A program made the translations under genes and the position numbers. Under the pieces are notes generated by a model that saw nothing but the letters and a program-made list of their open reading frames with translations, did not search any database and was not told the DNA's origin. DNA of 51,473 bases from Mastigamoeba balamuthi (lineage: Eukaryota; Evosea; Mastigamoebida; Mastigamoebidae): the NCBI GenBank assembly GCA_902651635.1, contig CACRSC010000050.1, positions 1 to 51,473 on the forward strand, given 5' to 3'. Shown piece after piece: positions 21,601 through 31,713 of the stretch (the first letter of the stretch is position 1; each line of letters opens with the position of its first letter).

Positions 21601-22583
21601 GAATTATTCATGGCCTTGATGGATGGATTCGGAAGTCTTTTCACTTCGAGTTTCCAGCAGATACCCCAGGATCTGTTTTATGCTCTACAAGCAGTTGTGC
21701 TGATGCTGGTGAAACACACAAGTGCATTCTTACAGCTGAAAGAGAATGATGATTAATATACCTTGATCTTTGTCAAGATGTTCCAAAATCCAATTTCTTG
21801 AGTATATTGTTTGAAATGTTTATATTACTTTTAGATATTAGATGTGATTATAAATATTCAATTTCACAAGTGAATTCATAATTTATCTATGAATCCAATA
21901 TGATGTCTTCTAGCCCACTTAATTCGTGCTTGATTGCGCATATCAGATCCTGATTTGATCAATATAATCTAAACAAGGAGTGTTGGTTCAGAATCAGACA
22001 TGTTTAATATGACTACAGCCAGAGATAATGTTGTGAAATTTTGGATTTCAGTCAAATTTACATATTATAGAATCAAGAAATATTGGAATGCTGAATGGGA
22101 GCGACTTTTCCCAATACAACTGACTGCTAGTGATTTATCATTTGTTTTCACTTCATCTTTTTCCGGAACATGCCATGCCAACTGATGAGCCAGCACTTGG
22201 CAATACTTGCCAGAGGAGAACGCGAGAGCAAGGCAGAGAGGGAGGCGCACGCCAAAGAGGACGAGGCTGTGGCCCAGCAGGGCGTGCAGGGCCTCAGCGT
22301 GCTGCAGCGACCACGTGCGAAAGACGTCGTACTGGGGCCGCTCGTGCTGGCCCAGCACGCCCGAGCGCTTCTGGCAGAGAGGCTGCCACGCGGGGCTGTC
22401 GGGGTCATAGTGCAGCCCGACGTTGGCCCCGTCGATCTTCTCCTGCACGACGACGCGCAGGCGACGGGCCTGCCACGACGACAGGGCCGCTGCCACCTGG
22501 GCAGACGTCAGCACCTGGTCGTCGTCGCCGTCGACCGTGCTGCCCGCAAAGTGCGGCGTGCGGGGGAACTTGTAGAACGACAT
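18626..22583 (-). CDS. T4 Rnl2-type RNA ligase, split by a 3.2-kb intron
   Basis: Exon 1 is 22583-22251 and exon 2 19018-18626; the join is in phase and gives 241 residues. The ATP-dependent ligase motifs are present: motif I EKIDGANVGL with the nucleotidyl-accepting Lys49, LCQKRSGV just after it, LPDYLLAFDIME (motif III), EGVYIRAE (motif IV) and RYKLRRPTF (motif V, two Lys/Arg positions). The exon junction falls at VLFG/EWMW, inside the conserved G-E-W stretch, which supports the join although the exons lie 3.2 kb apart. Such enzymes seal nicks or breaks in RNA; the substrate here is unknown. The intron has GGC/GTGCGC and GTGCAG/GAG ends. It carries an AT-rich antisense gene. Confidence 0.85.
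19218..19235 (+). repeat. 18-bp direct repeat, left copy
   Basis: CACGCCAAAGAGGACGAG is identical to 22248-22265. In the ligase direction it is the end of exon 1 plus the first bases of the intron. It lies at the far side of the AT-rich segment. Confidence 0.95.
19534..21749 (+). CDS. DDE-transposase-like protein, 11 exons, AT-rich
   Basis: Exons 19534-19704, 19825-19893, 19941-20063, 20100-20233, 20310-20418, 20458-20530, 20567-20774, 20814-21243, 21284-21388, 21434-21501 and 21542-21749 join to 1698 bases, 565 residues. The N-terminus has a Cys/His cluster (QCAHKSCRAPG...CKAHVL), then an AT-hook-like KKRGRPIGTG. A coiled, acidic middle follows, then RYACPMC and a probable catalytic core with acidic residues in LIVLDYT (~353), FWSDGG (~423) and HGHSVCDGHFG (~466). 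The FWSDGG and HG.S.CDG.FG pair recurs in uncharacterised transposon-derived proteins of many eukaryotes. The exact superfamily is not clear to me. Composition and intron size differ sharply from the GC-rich neighbours. Exon 10's end is the least certain splice site. Confidence 0.7.
22248..22265 (+). repeat. 18-bp direct repeat, right copy
   Basis: Identical to 19218-19235. This copy spans the end of exon 1 and the splice donor of the RNA ligase gene. Confidence 0.95.
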
Positions 22584-23026
22584 TTTCCAGACTGGGGACA
22601 GGGCTGCAGTTGATTCGGTTTGTTTGCGCGCTGCGGGGTCAATCTTATGAATAATTGCTATCTAGATTTTCCCCGTAGATTCAGAAAGAAAACCACAATT
22701 GTTGATATTGTTTTTAATTCTGATGTCACGATGGCGCGACACCCAAGAGGGGTTTGTTTCATCCGGCCGGCCCGTGGCTCCTCACGCAGACGCAGCAGCG
22801 AGTTACGGGCTGCGAGCACTTATGACTGGCAAGTACAGTTGCCTTTGTGCCCTGCCTCTCTCTGCTCCGCAATTCCAAACGCAAACGGGAGCAGTGCCGA
22901 GGGCAGGTCTCAGATGTATACAAGTGGCTTCATTGTTATCAATTGAATTCGCGACATCGGTGATAAAATGATTGAAAGACGCACAAGCTAAGTGGTGTCC
23001 CCGGCACTGTATCGAGAGGGGAGGGG
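22584..23026. other. Intergenic region upstream of RNA ligase
   Basis: No coding exon seen. It should contain the ligase promoter on the minus side and that of the plus-strand gene at 23027. It contains ATCAATTGAATTC near 22940. Confidence 0.4.
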
Positions 23027-23539
23027 ATGGCACACAGTCTGCAGTGTCACAACAACGACGAGTGCACGCCGCGTTGGCAGGCCCCCGACGTCAGCGCCGC
23101 CGAGAGCGCGGGGCCCACAGACGCCGCGGAGGCGAAGTCGTGGGCGACGGGCGGCAGCGACAGCGGCGGCGGCGACAGCGACAGCGAGAGCGCGGAGCTC
23201 GACATCGCCTGCCGCCCCCGCGTCGACGTCGGCGACGGGCACGACAGCGCCGCGTGCAGCGACGACGACGTGCAGAGCAGCGGCGGCGGCCCGCCGGCCC
23301 GCGGCGACGGGGCCGACGCCAGCGACGCCAGCGACGCCAGCGACGCCGAGCTGAAGGCGCAGGGGGGCCCGTGGACCGACATGGGCGAGGGCATCGTGGG
23401 CACGGGCGCCACCGCGGAGCCCGGGGAGGCCAGGCAGCCCGCCTTGGTCGGCGAGAACGTCCGCCGGAACTCCCGGCTGCTCGGAGACCTGCGTGCAGTG
23501 CACCACATCTCATCGGGTCAGCGGGGAGGGGAGAAATAA
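23027..23539 (+). CDS. Acidic low-complexity hypothetical protein
   Basis: A 170-residue single-exon frame with regular GC3 codon use. It starts MAHSLQCHNNDEC and is rich in Asp, Ser, Gly and Ala, with D-S-G repeats and a (ASD)n run near residue 100. The C-terminal third is less biased (PWTDMGEGIVGTG, ALVGENVRRNSRLLGDLRAV). Reading this strand gives an acidic, soluble, protein-like sequence; the other strand gives only Ala/Val/Gly/Arg repeats. It overlaps the end of the convergent gene at 23510 by 30 bases. No family recognised. Confidence 0.5.
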   Translation: MAHSLQCHNNDECTPRWQAPDVSAAESAGPTDAAEAKSWATGGSDSGGGDSDSESAELDIACRPRVDVGDGHDSAACSDDDVQSSGGGPPARGDGADASDASDASDAELKAQGGPWTDMGEGIVGTGATAEPGEARQPALVGENVRRNSRLLGDLRAVHHISSGQRGGEK

Positions 23540-24294
23540 AATTGCCAAAACACGCAGAGAGGCGGTGGCGGCGGAGCGAGGGACGCACGTGCATCGCTCG
23601 GCGGAGCGGTCGAGCTTCGGGAGCCTGCGGGGGCCGGGCGGGGCGGACGCACAGGCGGTGTCAGAGACGCACCGAAAACGGCAGAGAAAAAAGGACGGAA
23701 AAACCCGACGGGAAAAACAGTGAAATTGACCAAACAGGGCAACAGGGGCAAAGCGCACTGTGCGATAGAGGGGGAGAGAGGGCGGGTGAGCGTGTGTGTG
23801 GGTGTGCACCTGTTCCTGCTGAGGCTGAGGTACCTGGCCGGCTCGTCGTCGTCGCCGCCCAGCGCTGCCAGCATGTGCACAGGCGAGTCGGCCGACGACT
23901 CGGCGCCGCTCAGCGACGACGCGCTGGTCGAGGCCGTCGGCACGCGGCGCAGGGCCACGGGGCTCGTGTCCTGCAGCAGCGACAGCGACGACCGCGACCA
24001 CTCGCGGAAGAGCCCGAGGCCCCGCGCGGGCCCGCGGGGCGTCCGCGGGGTCTCGTCCGCGTCGACCTCGTAGTCGTCGTCGACGAGGTCCGAGGTCGGC
24101 GTCCGCGAGGCCGCGTGGCGCACGGCCCGCGCCAGCGACTCGCACGAGGCGGCCGCGTCTGCCAGCAGGCACGCGTCGTCCGAGTGCTCGCGGGCGCAGC
24201 GCAGCACGTCGGCCATCGCCGCCTCGATGCGTCGCAGGTTCGCGTCCGCCACCGCCTCGCCGCCCGTCTGCTGCGTCTGCGGTCCCGCCGACAT
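23510..24294 (-). CDS. Hypothetical soluble protein, two exons
   Basis: Exon 1 is 24294-23810 and exon 2 23624-23510, joining to 600 bases, 199 residues. The intron has AACAG/GTGCAC and CCCGCAG ends. The N-terminal half is helical (ANLRRIEAAMADVLRCAREH, ASCESLARAVRHAAS). An acidic linker (VDDDYEVDADETPRTP) and Ser-rich stretches follow (SRSSLSLLQDTS, STSASSLSGAESS). There is no signal peptide or membrane segment until a hydrophobic C-terminus. No family recognised. Ser/Thr-Pro sites suggest a phosphorylated regulatory protein, which is inference only. Confidence 0.5.
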
Positions 24295-24832
24295 GTGTCC
24301 TGTGGGCTGGGCTGGCGCTGCACCTCTTGGGGGAACGACGGACGCGTCTCTCTCGGGCACTGGCGGAAAAAATAAGAACAGAGGAAAAAAAGCTACAGGA
24401 AACCGGTCTGTGACGCGCCACGTAGAGGTGCAGAACCGTCGCCGTGCACCATGACGCAGGTGCACGCTATCTTTGGCACGCATCCGAATTCGCCGGATAG
24501 AGTAGCGTTTCCGTGTCAGCGCCGCAAGAGACGTTCATAGCCGGTGGGGCCCTGCGTGTCTCGCGCACGCGGACTGCGCCCCCGGCGCTGTGTGCCGGGG
24601 CTGCGCCCGCGCCTCCTGGGTAGCGTCGAAATCTCTTGAGCCGGCCAGCCGGACGGGCTCGATGTCTGCGGGAGCGCAAATGCGGGGACCCAATCGGAAC
24701 AGAGTGCATCTTCCACGGCCACGGAAACCGCGCGCACGAAAACCGCGCAGTGAACAGAGGGGCCACCTAATTCCGGCGACCCCCGTGTGCCCGGCAGCGC
24801 TGCTGCACCGCTGGCCATGGCCAGCCAGCCCT
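24295..24832. other. Intergenic, nothing recognised
   Basis: Between the start of the preceding minus gene and the end of the CCA-adding enzyme. Open frames are Arg/Pro/Ala-rich shadows with no protein-like features. Confidence 0.4.
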
Positions 24833-27447
24833 CTATTTGCTCTTCTGCTGCTGCTGCTGGGGGACGAGGTCAGAGCACGAGGAGAGCAGGAACGCGCGGG
24901 CGTCGTCGGGCGTGCAGCCCGGGTGGTCGAGCTGCCACTCGAGCTCGCGGTCGAGCACGGCCCCGAGCCACGCGCCGGGCCGCGCGCCCGCGAAGACGCC
25001 GCCCGCGAGGTCCTTGCCGCTGAACACGGGCCGCTCGTCCCCGGCGCCCTCGAGCCCCATCTCCCTCGTCTGCCTCGCGAGGGCCTCGTACTTCGCCAGG
25101 ACCTCCGCCTCGGGGCCGTCCACTGCGTCGCGGTAATCCACCGATAAGCGCCCCGCGTTGCCTCGCCCCCCCGAATTCGAACAAAAACCCGCAGAAAGCA
25201 CAAAGTCCGCGGGAAAATTCGCTGCTGGCCGACGGTGAAGGCGCACGGGGGTCCGAGGGCAGCGAGTCGTGCGTGGGGACAGGCGGGAGCGGCATCTGGG
25301 ACGCGGCCGCGAGCTCGAGGGCGCGCGGCCACTCGCCCCCAGCGCGGCGCACAGCCATGCCGAGTTTGCCCCTCGTGGGCGCCGCCGGCGCGGCGGCCAG
25401 GGCCACGGCGTCCTCTGCGGACCTCTGCAGGAGGTCGGCGTTCTGCAGGTCCTTGTTGGAGAGCTTCAGGGAGCCCATGACGACGTGCTGCACGAGCGGC
25501 ACCGGCCGGCGCTTGTCGCCCGCGCACGTGCACGCGCGCAGCGGCCACAGCAGCGCCGCGAGCATCTGCGCCGCCGTGCGCTCGCCGCCGCGCGAGGCCA
25601 CGACCCTCTCGAGCTGCCGCACGCACGCGGCGCCCTCGCGCCTCCACTCGGGCCGCGCGAGCGCGTCGCCCTGGGCGCCCGTGGGCACCGCGAGCACAGC
25701 GTCGAGCAGCCCGAGGTCGAGCAGCGCGGCCACCGCGTAGCCCGGGCGCGGGCCCGCGAGCATCAGCGCGACCTCGTGACCGATGCGCTCGCGGCTGATC
25801 TTCTGCGCGAGGGCGCCCGTGACGCGCGGGTCGCGCGAGGCGGCTGCGAGCGCGTCGTCGAAGGGGAAGCCCAGGCGGGCGCTGAAGCGGACGGCGCGGA
25901 GGGCGCGCAGCGGGTCGTCCTCGAGCGTCACGAGGGGCTCGAGGGGCGTGCGGATGAGGCCCTCCCTGAGGTCGCTGACGCCCCTGCCCGTCAGGTCCTC
26001 CACCTCCCTCGTGTGCAGGTTCTGTTGCCAGTGAAGGGCGCTCAGTCGGGTTGGGGAGAGAGAGAGCAGACGACGCCACAAATGGCCCCCAGCGGCATAG
26101 AGTTGCCCAAGCGTGCACAGCACCAGATCGAGTGTGCAGCGCAGCGAGAGTTGGCCGGCACGGAAGGCCGTACACTCGATAGTGCGCCACAAGAAGTGCG
26201 CCAGCATGCCGCCAACTAGCGCGGGGGAAAACGCGCAGAAACAAAGAGCGCCGAGCTCGCGGAAGAGGCAAAGACACTTCTCCCGCAGCAAACGAAGCCA
26301 GTCCCAGTGTCCCCGGTCCCCAGCATCCCAGCTCGTCGTTTCCGCAGCCGGGCGAAAGCGCTCGACAGTGGGAAAGGAGGAGGATGAGGAGAGAGGAGAG
26401 GAGAGGAGGACGCACGTAGAAGAGGGCGTTGATGGTGAGGTCGCGGCGCTGGGCGTCCTCGAGCGGGGTGCCGCGGCGGACGGTGGGGATGCGGGAGGAG
26501 CGGTCTGCGTACTCCTCAGCGCGGAGGTTGACAAAGTCGACGGACATGCCGCCGGGCACGCGCATGGTGGCCGTCTCGAGGTGCTTGCTCTGCTCGGGGT
26601 TGGCACGGATGACCGCGGGCTCGTCCTTGCCCAGCCGCCGGGCCACGGCCCCCGCGAACTCGGCCCCCGAGCAGTCCTCCAGCGCGATGTCGATGTCCGT
26701 CGAAGGCCTCCCCAGCAGCTGCCCCCCGCGTGCCGTGAGAGAGCAGTGCAGGGCCCGGCGTGGAAGGGCACACAGCACAGCACAATTGAATCAGCGCAAC
26801 ACGCGCGCCCAATCGAGGCACCGCAGCAGCGCTCAGAGCGAGGCAGACACGGAGTAGGGCAGTGTGGGTACTCCCTTCCCCCTCTCCAGTCTCGGTGCAC
26901 CGCACAAGCGAGTGGAGGGGGAAGGGAGCACTGAGAACACAGACTGCAGAGGCCCATGGCGTGCGCAACGCATCCGCAGCGGTGGCAGTGGAGGGGTGGG
27001 GGAAGCACAGCAGCATATTGCCGCAACCCCGCTCAGCATGGGGGGAGGCGCAGGCCACTCGTGTTGGGGGAGGGGGTAAAGCCAGAGAGAGAGAGAGAGA
27101 GGCAACAGTTGATTCAGACAGAGAGCGCAGCAGACCGCAACACAGCAGTGAAGAGAGAGAGAGGCAACAGTTGCAAGCGCAGCGACAAAGAAAAAGAGGG
27201 ACACACACGCAGCAGTGCGCTGTGCCATCTTGCCACCGTGCAGTGGGCCACTGGCAGGTGCTGTGGGAGGACTGGGAGGACAGGGGGAGGGCACCTTGTC
27301 GCGGACCCAGCCGCCGGCGGCGCGCAGGCTGAGGCTGAAGCCCGTGGACCGCGCCACGTCGAGCAGCAGCCCGAACAGGGCCTCCTCGTCGGCCGTGAGC
27401 TCCACGGTGTGCAGCACACGGCGGCGCTTGAGGTCGCGCTCCTCCAT
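24833..27447 (-). CDS. TRNT1: tRNA nucleotidyltransferase (CCA-adding enzyme)
   Basis: Four exons, 27447-27295, 26718-26416, 26021-25247 and 25122-24833, join to 1521 bases, 506 residues. Class II signatures are complete: GGWVRDK (45-51) with DID (59-61) as the metal-binding motif A, RRDLTINALFY (142-152) as motif B, EDDPLRALRAVRFSARLGF as motif C/D, and ISRERIGHE as motif E. The helical C-terminal body follows and ends in a Gln/Lys-rich tail. The enzyme adds CCA to tRNA 3' ends using CTP and ATP. The window's tRNA-Pro lacks an encoded CCA, in line with this need. The first two introns are long (576 and 394 bp) and GA-rich; the third is 124 bp. No clear mitochondrial presequence is seen. Confidence 0.94.
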
Positions 27448-27531
27448 CGCGTTGTGTGTTTTTGAGATATCTGCGCAACAAAATATCTTCCCCTGAGCAA
27501 ATCTCATCCCTGTGACAACTGAATTCTGCGG

Positions 27532-27794
27532 ATGGAAGGGCGCCAGCTCCTGGTGAAGCGTTTCTTGCGTGCGACGAAGCGGTTCACAGCCCGTTGACCG
27601 CCACCTGGGCATCGCAGAGTGGCGGAGAGAGCGCCCTGTTCTCGCTGCCGAAAGCGACTGCCTCTACTCGAAGCCGCAGCCCCCCGAGGTGCTGCAGTCG
27701 TTCTTCATAGGGCAGCCGTGGTCGGCAACAGTGAGGGAGATACGCCAGCACTTCCAAGCCTGCTCTGAGTGCGAGGCCAGGCATGATCAATGAC
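27532..27794 (+). CDS. Small ORF with one frameshift, uncertain
   Basis: An ATG at 27532 gives MEGRQLLVKRFLRATKRFTAR, then a TGA. One base off, the sequence continues as protein-like residues (DRHLGIAEWRRERPVLA, PPEVLQSFFIGQPWS, VREIRQHFQACSECEARHDQ) to a stop at 27792-27794. The Cys pair and amphipathic helices look real, but the whole depends on a frame change near 27594. It may be a small gene with a sequence error, or an exon of something not seen. No family recognised. Confidence 0.3.
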
Positions 27795-28357
27795 AGCGTC
27801 CGTGGCTACGAGGCGCTCCATCACCTCTCTCTGTAGGCTACTGGAGAGAACTCACGTCTGATTCCATAAAGGGGGGCCGAACTGAACCCCGAGCTGTCTT
27901 CTCAGAGAAGACCCTGAACACAACAACCGGGTTTCCCTTAGCAGGGCAGGGAGCGCACCTCGGATAAAGCACGAACTACTCGCAATCCATCCTTCACTAC
28001 AGGATCACACACGGCTCCCGCCGATGACTTTGAAACATCCATTTCGATGCCGAGGCGAATGGTTATGAACAAACGGAACTGTGGACCACTCGCTGTTGGC
28101 TTGTTGTCTGTGTGTGTTGAATACTGGTCGCCACACTCCCATTCGTTCCGCTCACCCCGCGCTGTCTCTCGTCTGTCCTGTTGTACTGTGGCGCCCACCC
28201 ACTACCGCCACTGCCACCCACCCCACATCCACTCCGGAGACTCCCTTCGCGTGTGCGTCGCCGCAGACCTCAGGGGGGCCTCGAAGGGCACGGCCCCCGC
28301 GCCCACTATTCCCCTCCGACGCGCAGGGACTCGCAGCCCGTCGCTCCCTCGCCGCCC
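27795..28357. other. Intergenic, nothing recognised
   Basis: Lies between the small plus ORF and the 3' end of the J-domain gene. No exon, tRNA or repeat is visible. Confidence 0.4.
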
Positions 28358-31300
28358 TCACCAGCGCTGCACGGGCGACGGCCTCGGGAACCCGCGCTGC
28401 TGGGAGGGCAGCACACCCGTGCCGAGCATCGCGCGGAAGAGCTCGTACGGATCGATCTCGTCCTCGTACGCAGCACGCGGGCCCCTGGCGGGCCTCGTGC
28501 CCTCGTGCGCCGCCGCCGCCTTCTGGCTGCCGGCACCGTCGCTGCCGCCCGTCACGAGCTCCGCATCGTACACGCGGCGCCTCTCGGGGCTGCGCAGCAC
28601 GTTGTACGCGCTGCTGACCGACTTGAACACGGCCTCTGCGTGCGCGCGCTCCTCGTCCGACGCGTGCGAGTGCTTGTCGGGGTGCCACAGCTGCGCCATC
28701 CGGATGTACGCCGCGCGTATCTGCTCCGCGTCGGCGTCGCACGCGACCTCGAGCGTCGCGTAGTGCCCGCGCGGCAGAGCAGCGACGCCCTCCTGCGCCC
28801 CCGCGTTGGCCGGGTCCTCGGCCAGCAGCAGCTTGTACGTCCGTCGCGCGTCCTGGAACCTCCGCGCGGCCGCGTACGCGCGCGAGAGCTCCAGCAGCGC
28901 GTCGGGGTAGTCGAGGCCGTGCGCGGCCCTGTCGCGCGTCGCGGCCTCGAGGTCCGCGATGGCCTCGGCGGTGCGCCCCGTCGCTGCCAGCGACTTGGCG
29001 CGCAGCACGAGCACGCGCACGCGGCTCGGCGCCACGGCGTCGCCCGCGCAGGCGTCGAGCACGTGGCTCGCGTACGACACGGCGTCGGTGTGCGCGGCCT
29101 CGTGCTGGCTGACGTGGACCATCGCCTCGGCGGCGTCGAGGTCCTCCAGCGGCCCCGCCCTCGACGCGGCGCGCGCCGCCTCGGAGTATCTGCCGAGCCC
29201 GCACAGCGCGCGCGCGAGCAGCCCCGCCGCGGGCCTGCACTCGGCGTCGAGCTCCAGGGCCTCTGCGCACCTCGCGCGGGCCTCCGTGTGCCTGCCGCAC
29301 TCGACCAGCGCGCGGGCGAGCGCCACGAGGCGCGGCGTGCACCTGATCTCGCAGAGCGACGACGCGCGGGCCAGCAGCCGCGCGCTCTCGGCCCAGTCGC
29401 CCCTGCCGCGCCATCGCGGCCGCGCGCTCGTCGAGCGACGCGCAGCGCTCCTCGACGTCGAGCTTGGGCGCAGCGAGCGCCACGCAGGCCTTGCCGCCCG
29501 CGCCGCTGACCTCGAGGCCCCCGATGGCGGCGACCTCCTTGGCCAGCGTCGTGTGCGCGGGCTTGTGCCACAGCGCGCGGCCGTAGCGCCGCTCAAACTC
29601 GACGGGCAGCACGCTGAGCCGCACGGGCGACGCGCTCTCGGCCACGAGCCGCCTGATCTTCTCCGCCGTCTCCCTGTCGATGCCCGTCGGCACCGCCTCG
29701 CCCTCCCCGGCCCGCGGGGCCTGCGACGGCGCCGCCGCCTCCTGTGAGGCCTCGGGCGTCCTCGACGGGGCCACGGCAGCCGCAGCCGCAGCCGCAGCCG
29801 CAGCAGCGCTGCCGCTGTGCCGCTTCGCGGCCTTCTGCTGCAGAAGCAGCGCCTTGGCCACGGACGAGGACGCGGGGGCCTCCACGGCGGCGGGGGCGCC
29901 GGCCTGCTTGCGCTGCTGCTTGGCCTTGCGGGCCTCCTTGCCGCGCGGGTTGACCGCCGGGACGAAGCGCTCGGCCGCTGCCCTGCGCGCGGCCTCTGCG
30001 GCGATCTCCTCGGCCTCGCGCCGCGCGAGCTCCTCGGCCAGGCGGTGGTCGGCCTCCACCTGCGCCTTGCGCGCGGCCGCCTCCTCCTCCGCGCGCCGCT
30101 GGCGCTCGCGCTCGCGCTCCTCGCGCGCGTTTTGCCTGCGCAGCTTCTCGGCCTCGCGGGCCGCGCGCTTGCGCTCCTCCTCGCGCCGCTGCGCCTCCTC
30201 GGCCTCGCGCCTCGCGAGCTCCGCCTCCTCCGCGGCCCGCTTGCGCTCCTCCTCCTCGCGCTGCGCCTTCAGCCGCGCCTGCTCCTCCGCGGCCTGCGCC
30301 CGATTTCAATTCAATTGCAATCCCGCGAATTCGCGCCCACCTTTGCAGCGGCGGCGGCGGCGGTGGCCTCGCGCTGGCGGCGGGCCTCTGCCTCTGCGGC
30401 ATCGCGCTGGCGACGGGCCTCTGCCTCTGCAGCCTCGCGCTGGCGGCGGGCCTCGGCCTCGCCCTCGCGCTTGCGGCGTGCCTCTGCCTCTGCGGCCTCG
30501 CGCTGGCGGCGGGCCTCGGCCTCGACGGCCTCGCGCTGGCGGCAGGCCTCGACATCGGCGGCCTCGCGCTGGCGGGCCGCCTCCGCGAGCTTCGCCTGCG
30601 CTGCCCTCTCCTTCTCGCGCGCGTAGCGCAGGTACTCCTGGTGCGCGCGCTCCTCGGCCTCGACCTCGGCGAGCAGCTCCGCGTCGCTCTGCTGCTGCTG
30701 CTGCTGCGCGCCGCCGTGGTACCCGCGGGGCCTGTGGCCCTGGCGCTGGCGCGGGGGCTGCTGCAGCGGCTGGGGTACGTAGGGGCCCTGGACCAGCGGG
30801 TAGCCCTGCGCATACGCCGCCTGCAGGTACTGCGAGGGGAGGGAGGGGGAGCGGACAGCGTTCAGCGCAGAGCCCGCCAGAGCCAGCAGCCCCAGGGCGG
30901 GCGCACCTGCGGGTCGGCGGGCAGCACGGGGCAGAACTGCTGCGGCTGCTGCGGGTGCAGGGGCCCGCGGTACTGCTGCTGGGCCTGCAGGGCCTGCAGC
31001 TGCCGGTAGTACTGCTGCTGGTACGCGTACATGCTCGCCTGCTGCTGCGCCTGCACGTACGCGGGCAGCGCGCCCTCGCCCTCGGCCTCCTCGGGGCACT
31101 CGCCCTCGTCGCCCTCGCGCGCGCCCTGCCCGTCGCCCTCGCAGCCCTCGGCCTCGCCCGTCTCGTACGCGGCCGCGTCGCCCGCGCTGTCGGCGTCGAC
31201 GTAGGGCGCTGGCCACGGCGCCACGGGCCACCACTGCACGGGCCCCATCGGGCCCATCGCCCCCGCGGCCGCCGCGGGGTGCACGCCCACGCCGCCCGCG

Positions 31301-31713
31301 CCGTGCGGGCCCCAGGGCGCCGCCAGCATCGGCGCGAACACGACGGGGTACGTGTAATACGCGCTCGCCACGTCGCCGGGGACGCCGCCCACGTCGCCCG
31401 GGCACCCCGGGCCGGCCGCCGCGGGGCCTGCCACGAACGCACCCGGCGGCCACTGCACGTAGAACGGCCCCACGGGGACGCTGGGCAGCTCGACAGCGGG
31501 CGCCTGCGGGGCGTCGGCCCGCGGGGCGGCGGCCGTCGGCGGCGTGGCGCACGCAGACGCGGGGCTCGCGGGCGCTGCCGGCGATGTGGGAGACGCTGCG
31601 GGCTGCGGAGAGCCCGCAGTCGGCGCCGGAACCGTGGGGACCTGGCGTGTGATCGTCAGGGCCCGCGGGGCTCGGCGGGTCGGTTGCTGAGCGGCGCTGC
31701 TCATCTCGGGCAT
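28358..31713 (-). CDS. J-domain protein with LOTUS-like and TPR-like regions
   Basis: Exons 31713-30907, 30829-30341 and 30293-28358; introns are 77 and 47 bp. With one extra G removed in a GGGG run near 29404, the product is 1076 residues. Residues 1-300 are Pro/Ala/Gln/Tyr-rich and disordered. About 320-560 is a long charged helix with repeated EARRQREAAE. About 644-706 (IRRLVAESASPVRLSVLP, EFERRYG, LEVSG) resembles an OST-HTH/LOTUS fold. About 725-935 holds TPR-like helix pairs (AEALELDAECRPAAGLLARA). The J domain is near the C-terminus with HPD at 969-971 and AYNVLRSPERRRVYDAE. It should recruit Hsp70. TPR plus J recalls DNAJC3/DNAJC7, but the disordered front and LOTUS-like part are unusual. 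Confidence 0.82.

Noticed and set aside
22972-24375. 467-residue Arg-rich plus-strand open frame
   Set aside because: Covers two other better-supported genes in other frames and has no protein-like features.
28181-29509. 442-residue plus-strand open frame
   Set aside because: Shadow of the TPR-like and J-domain exon on the other strand.
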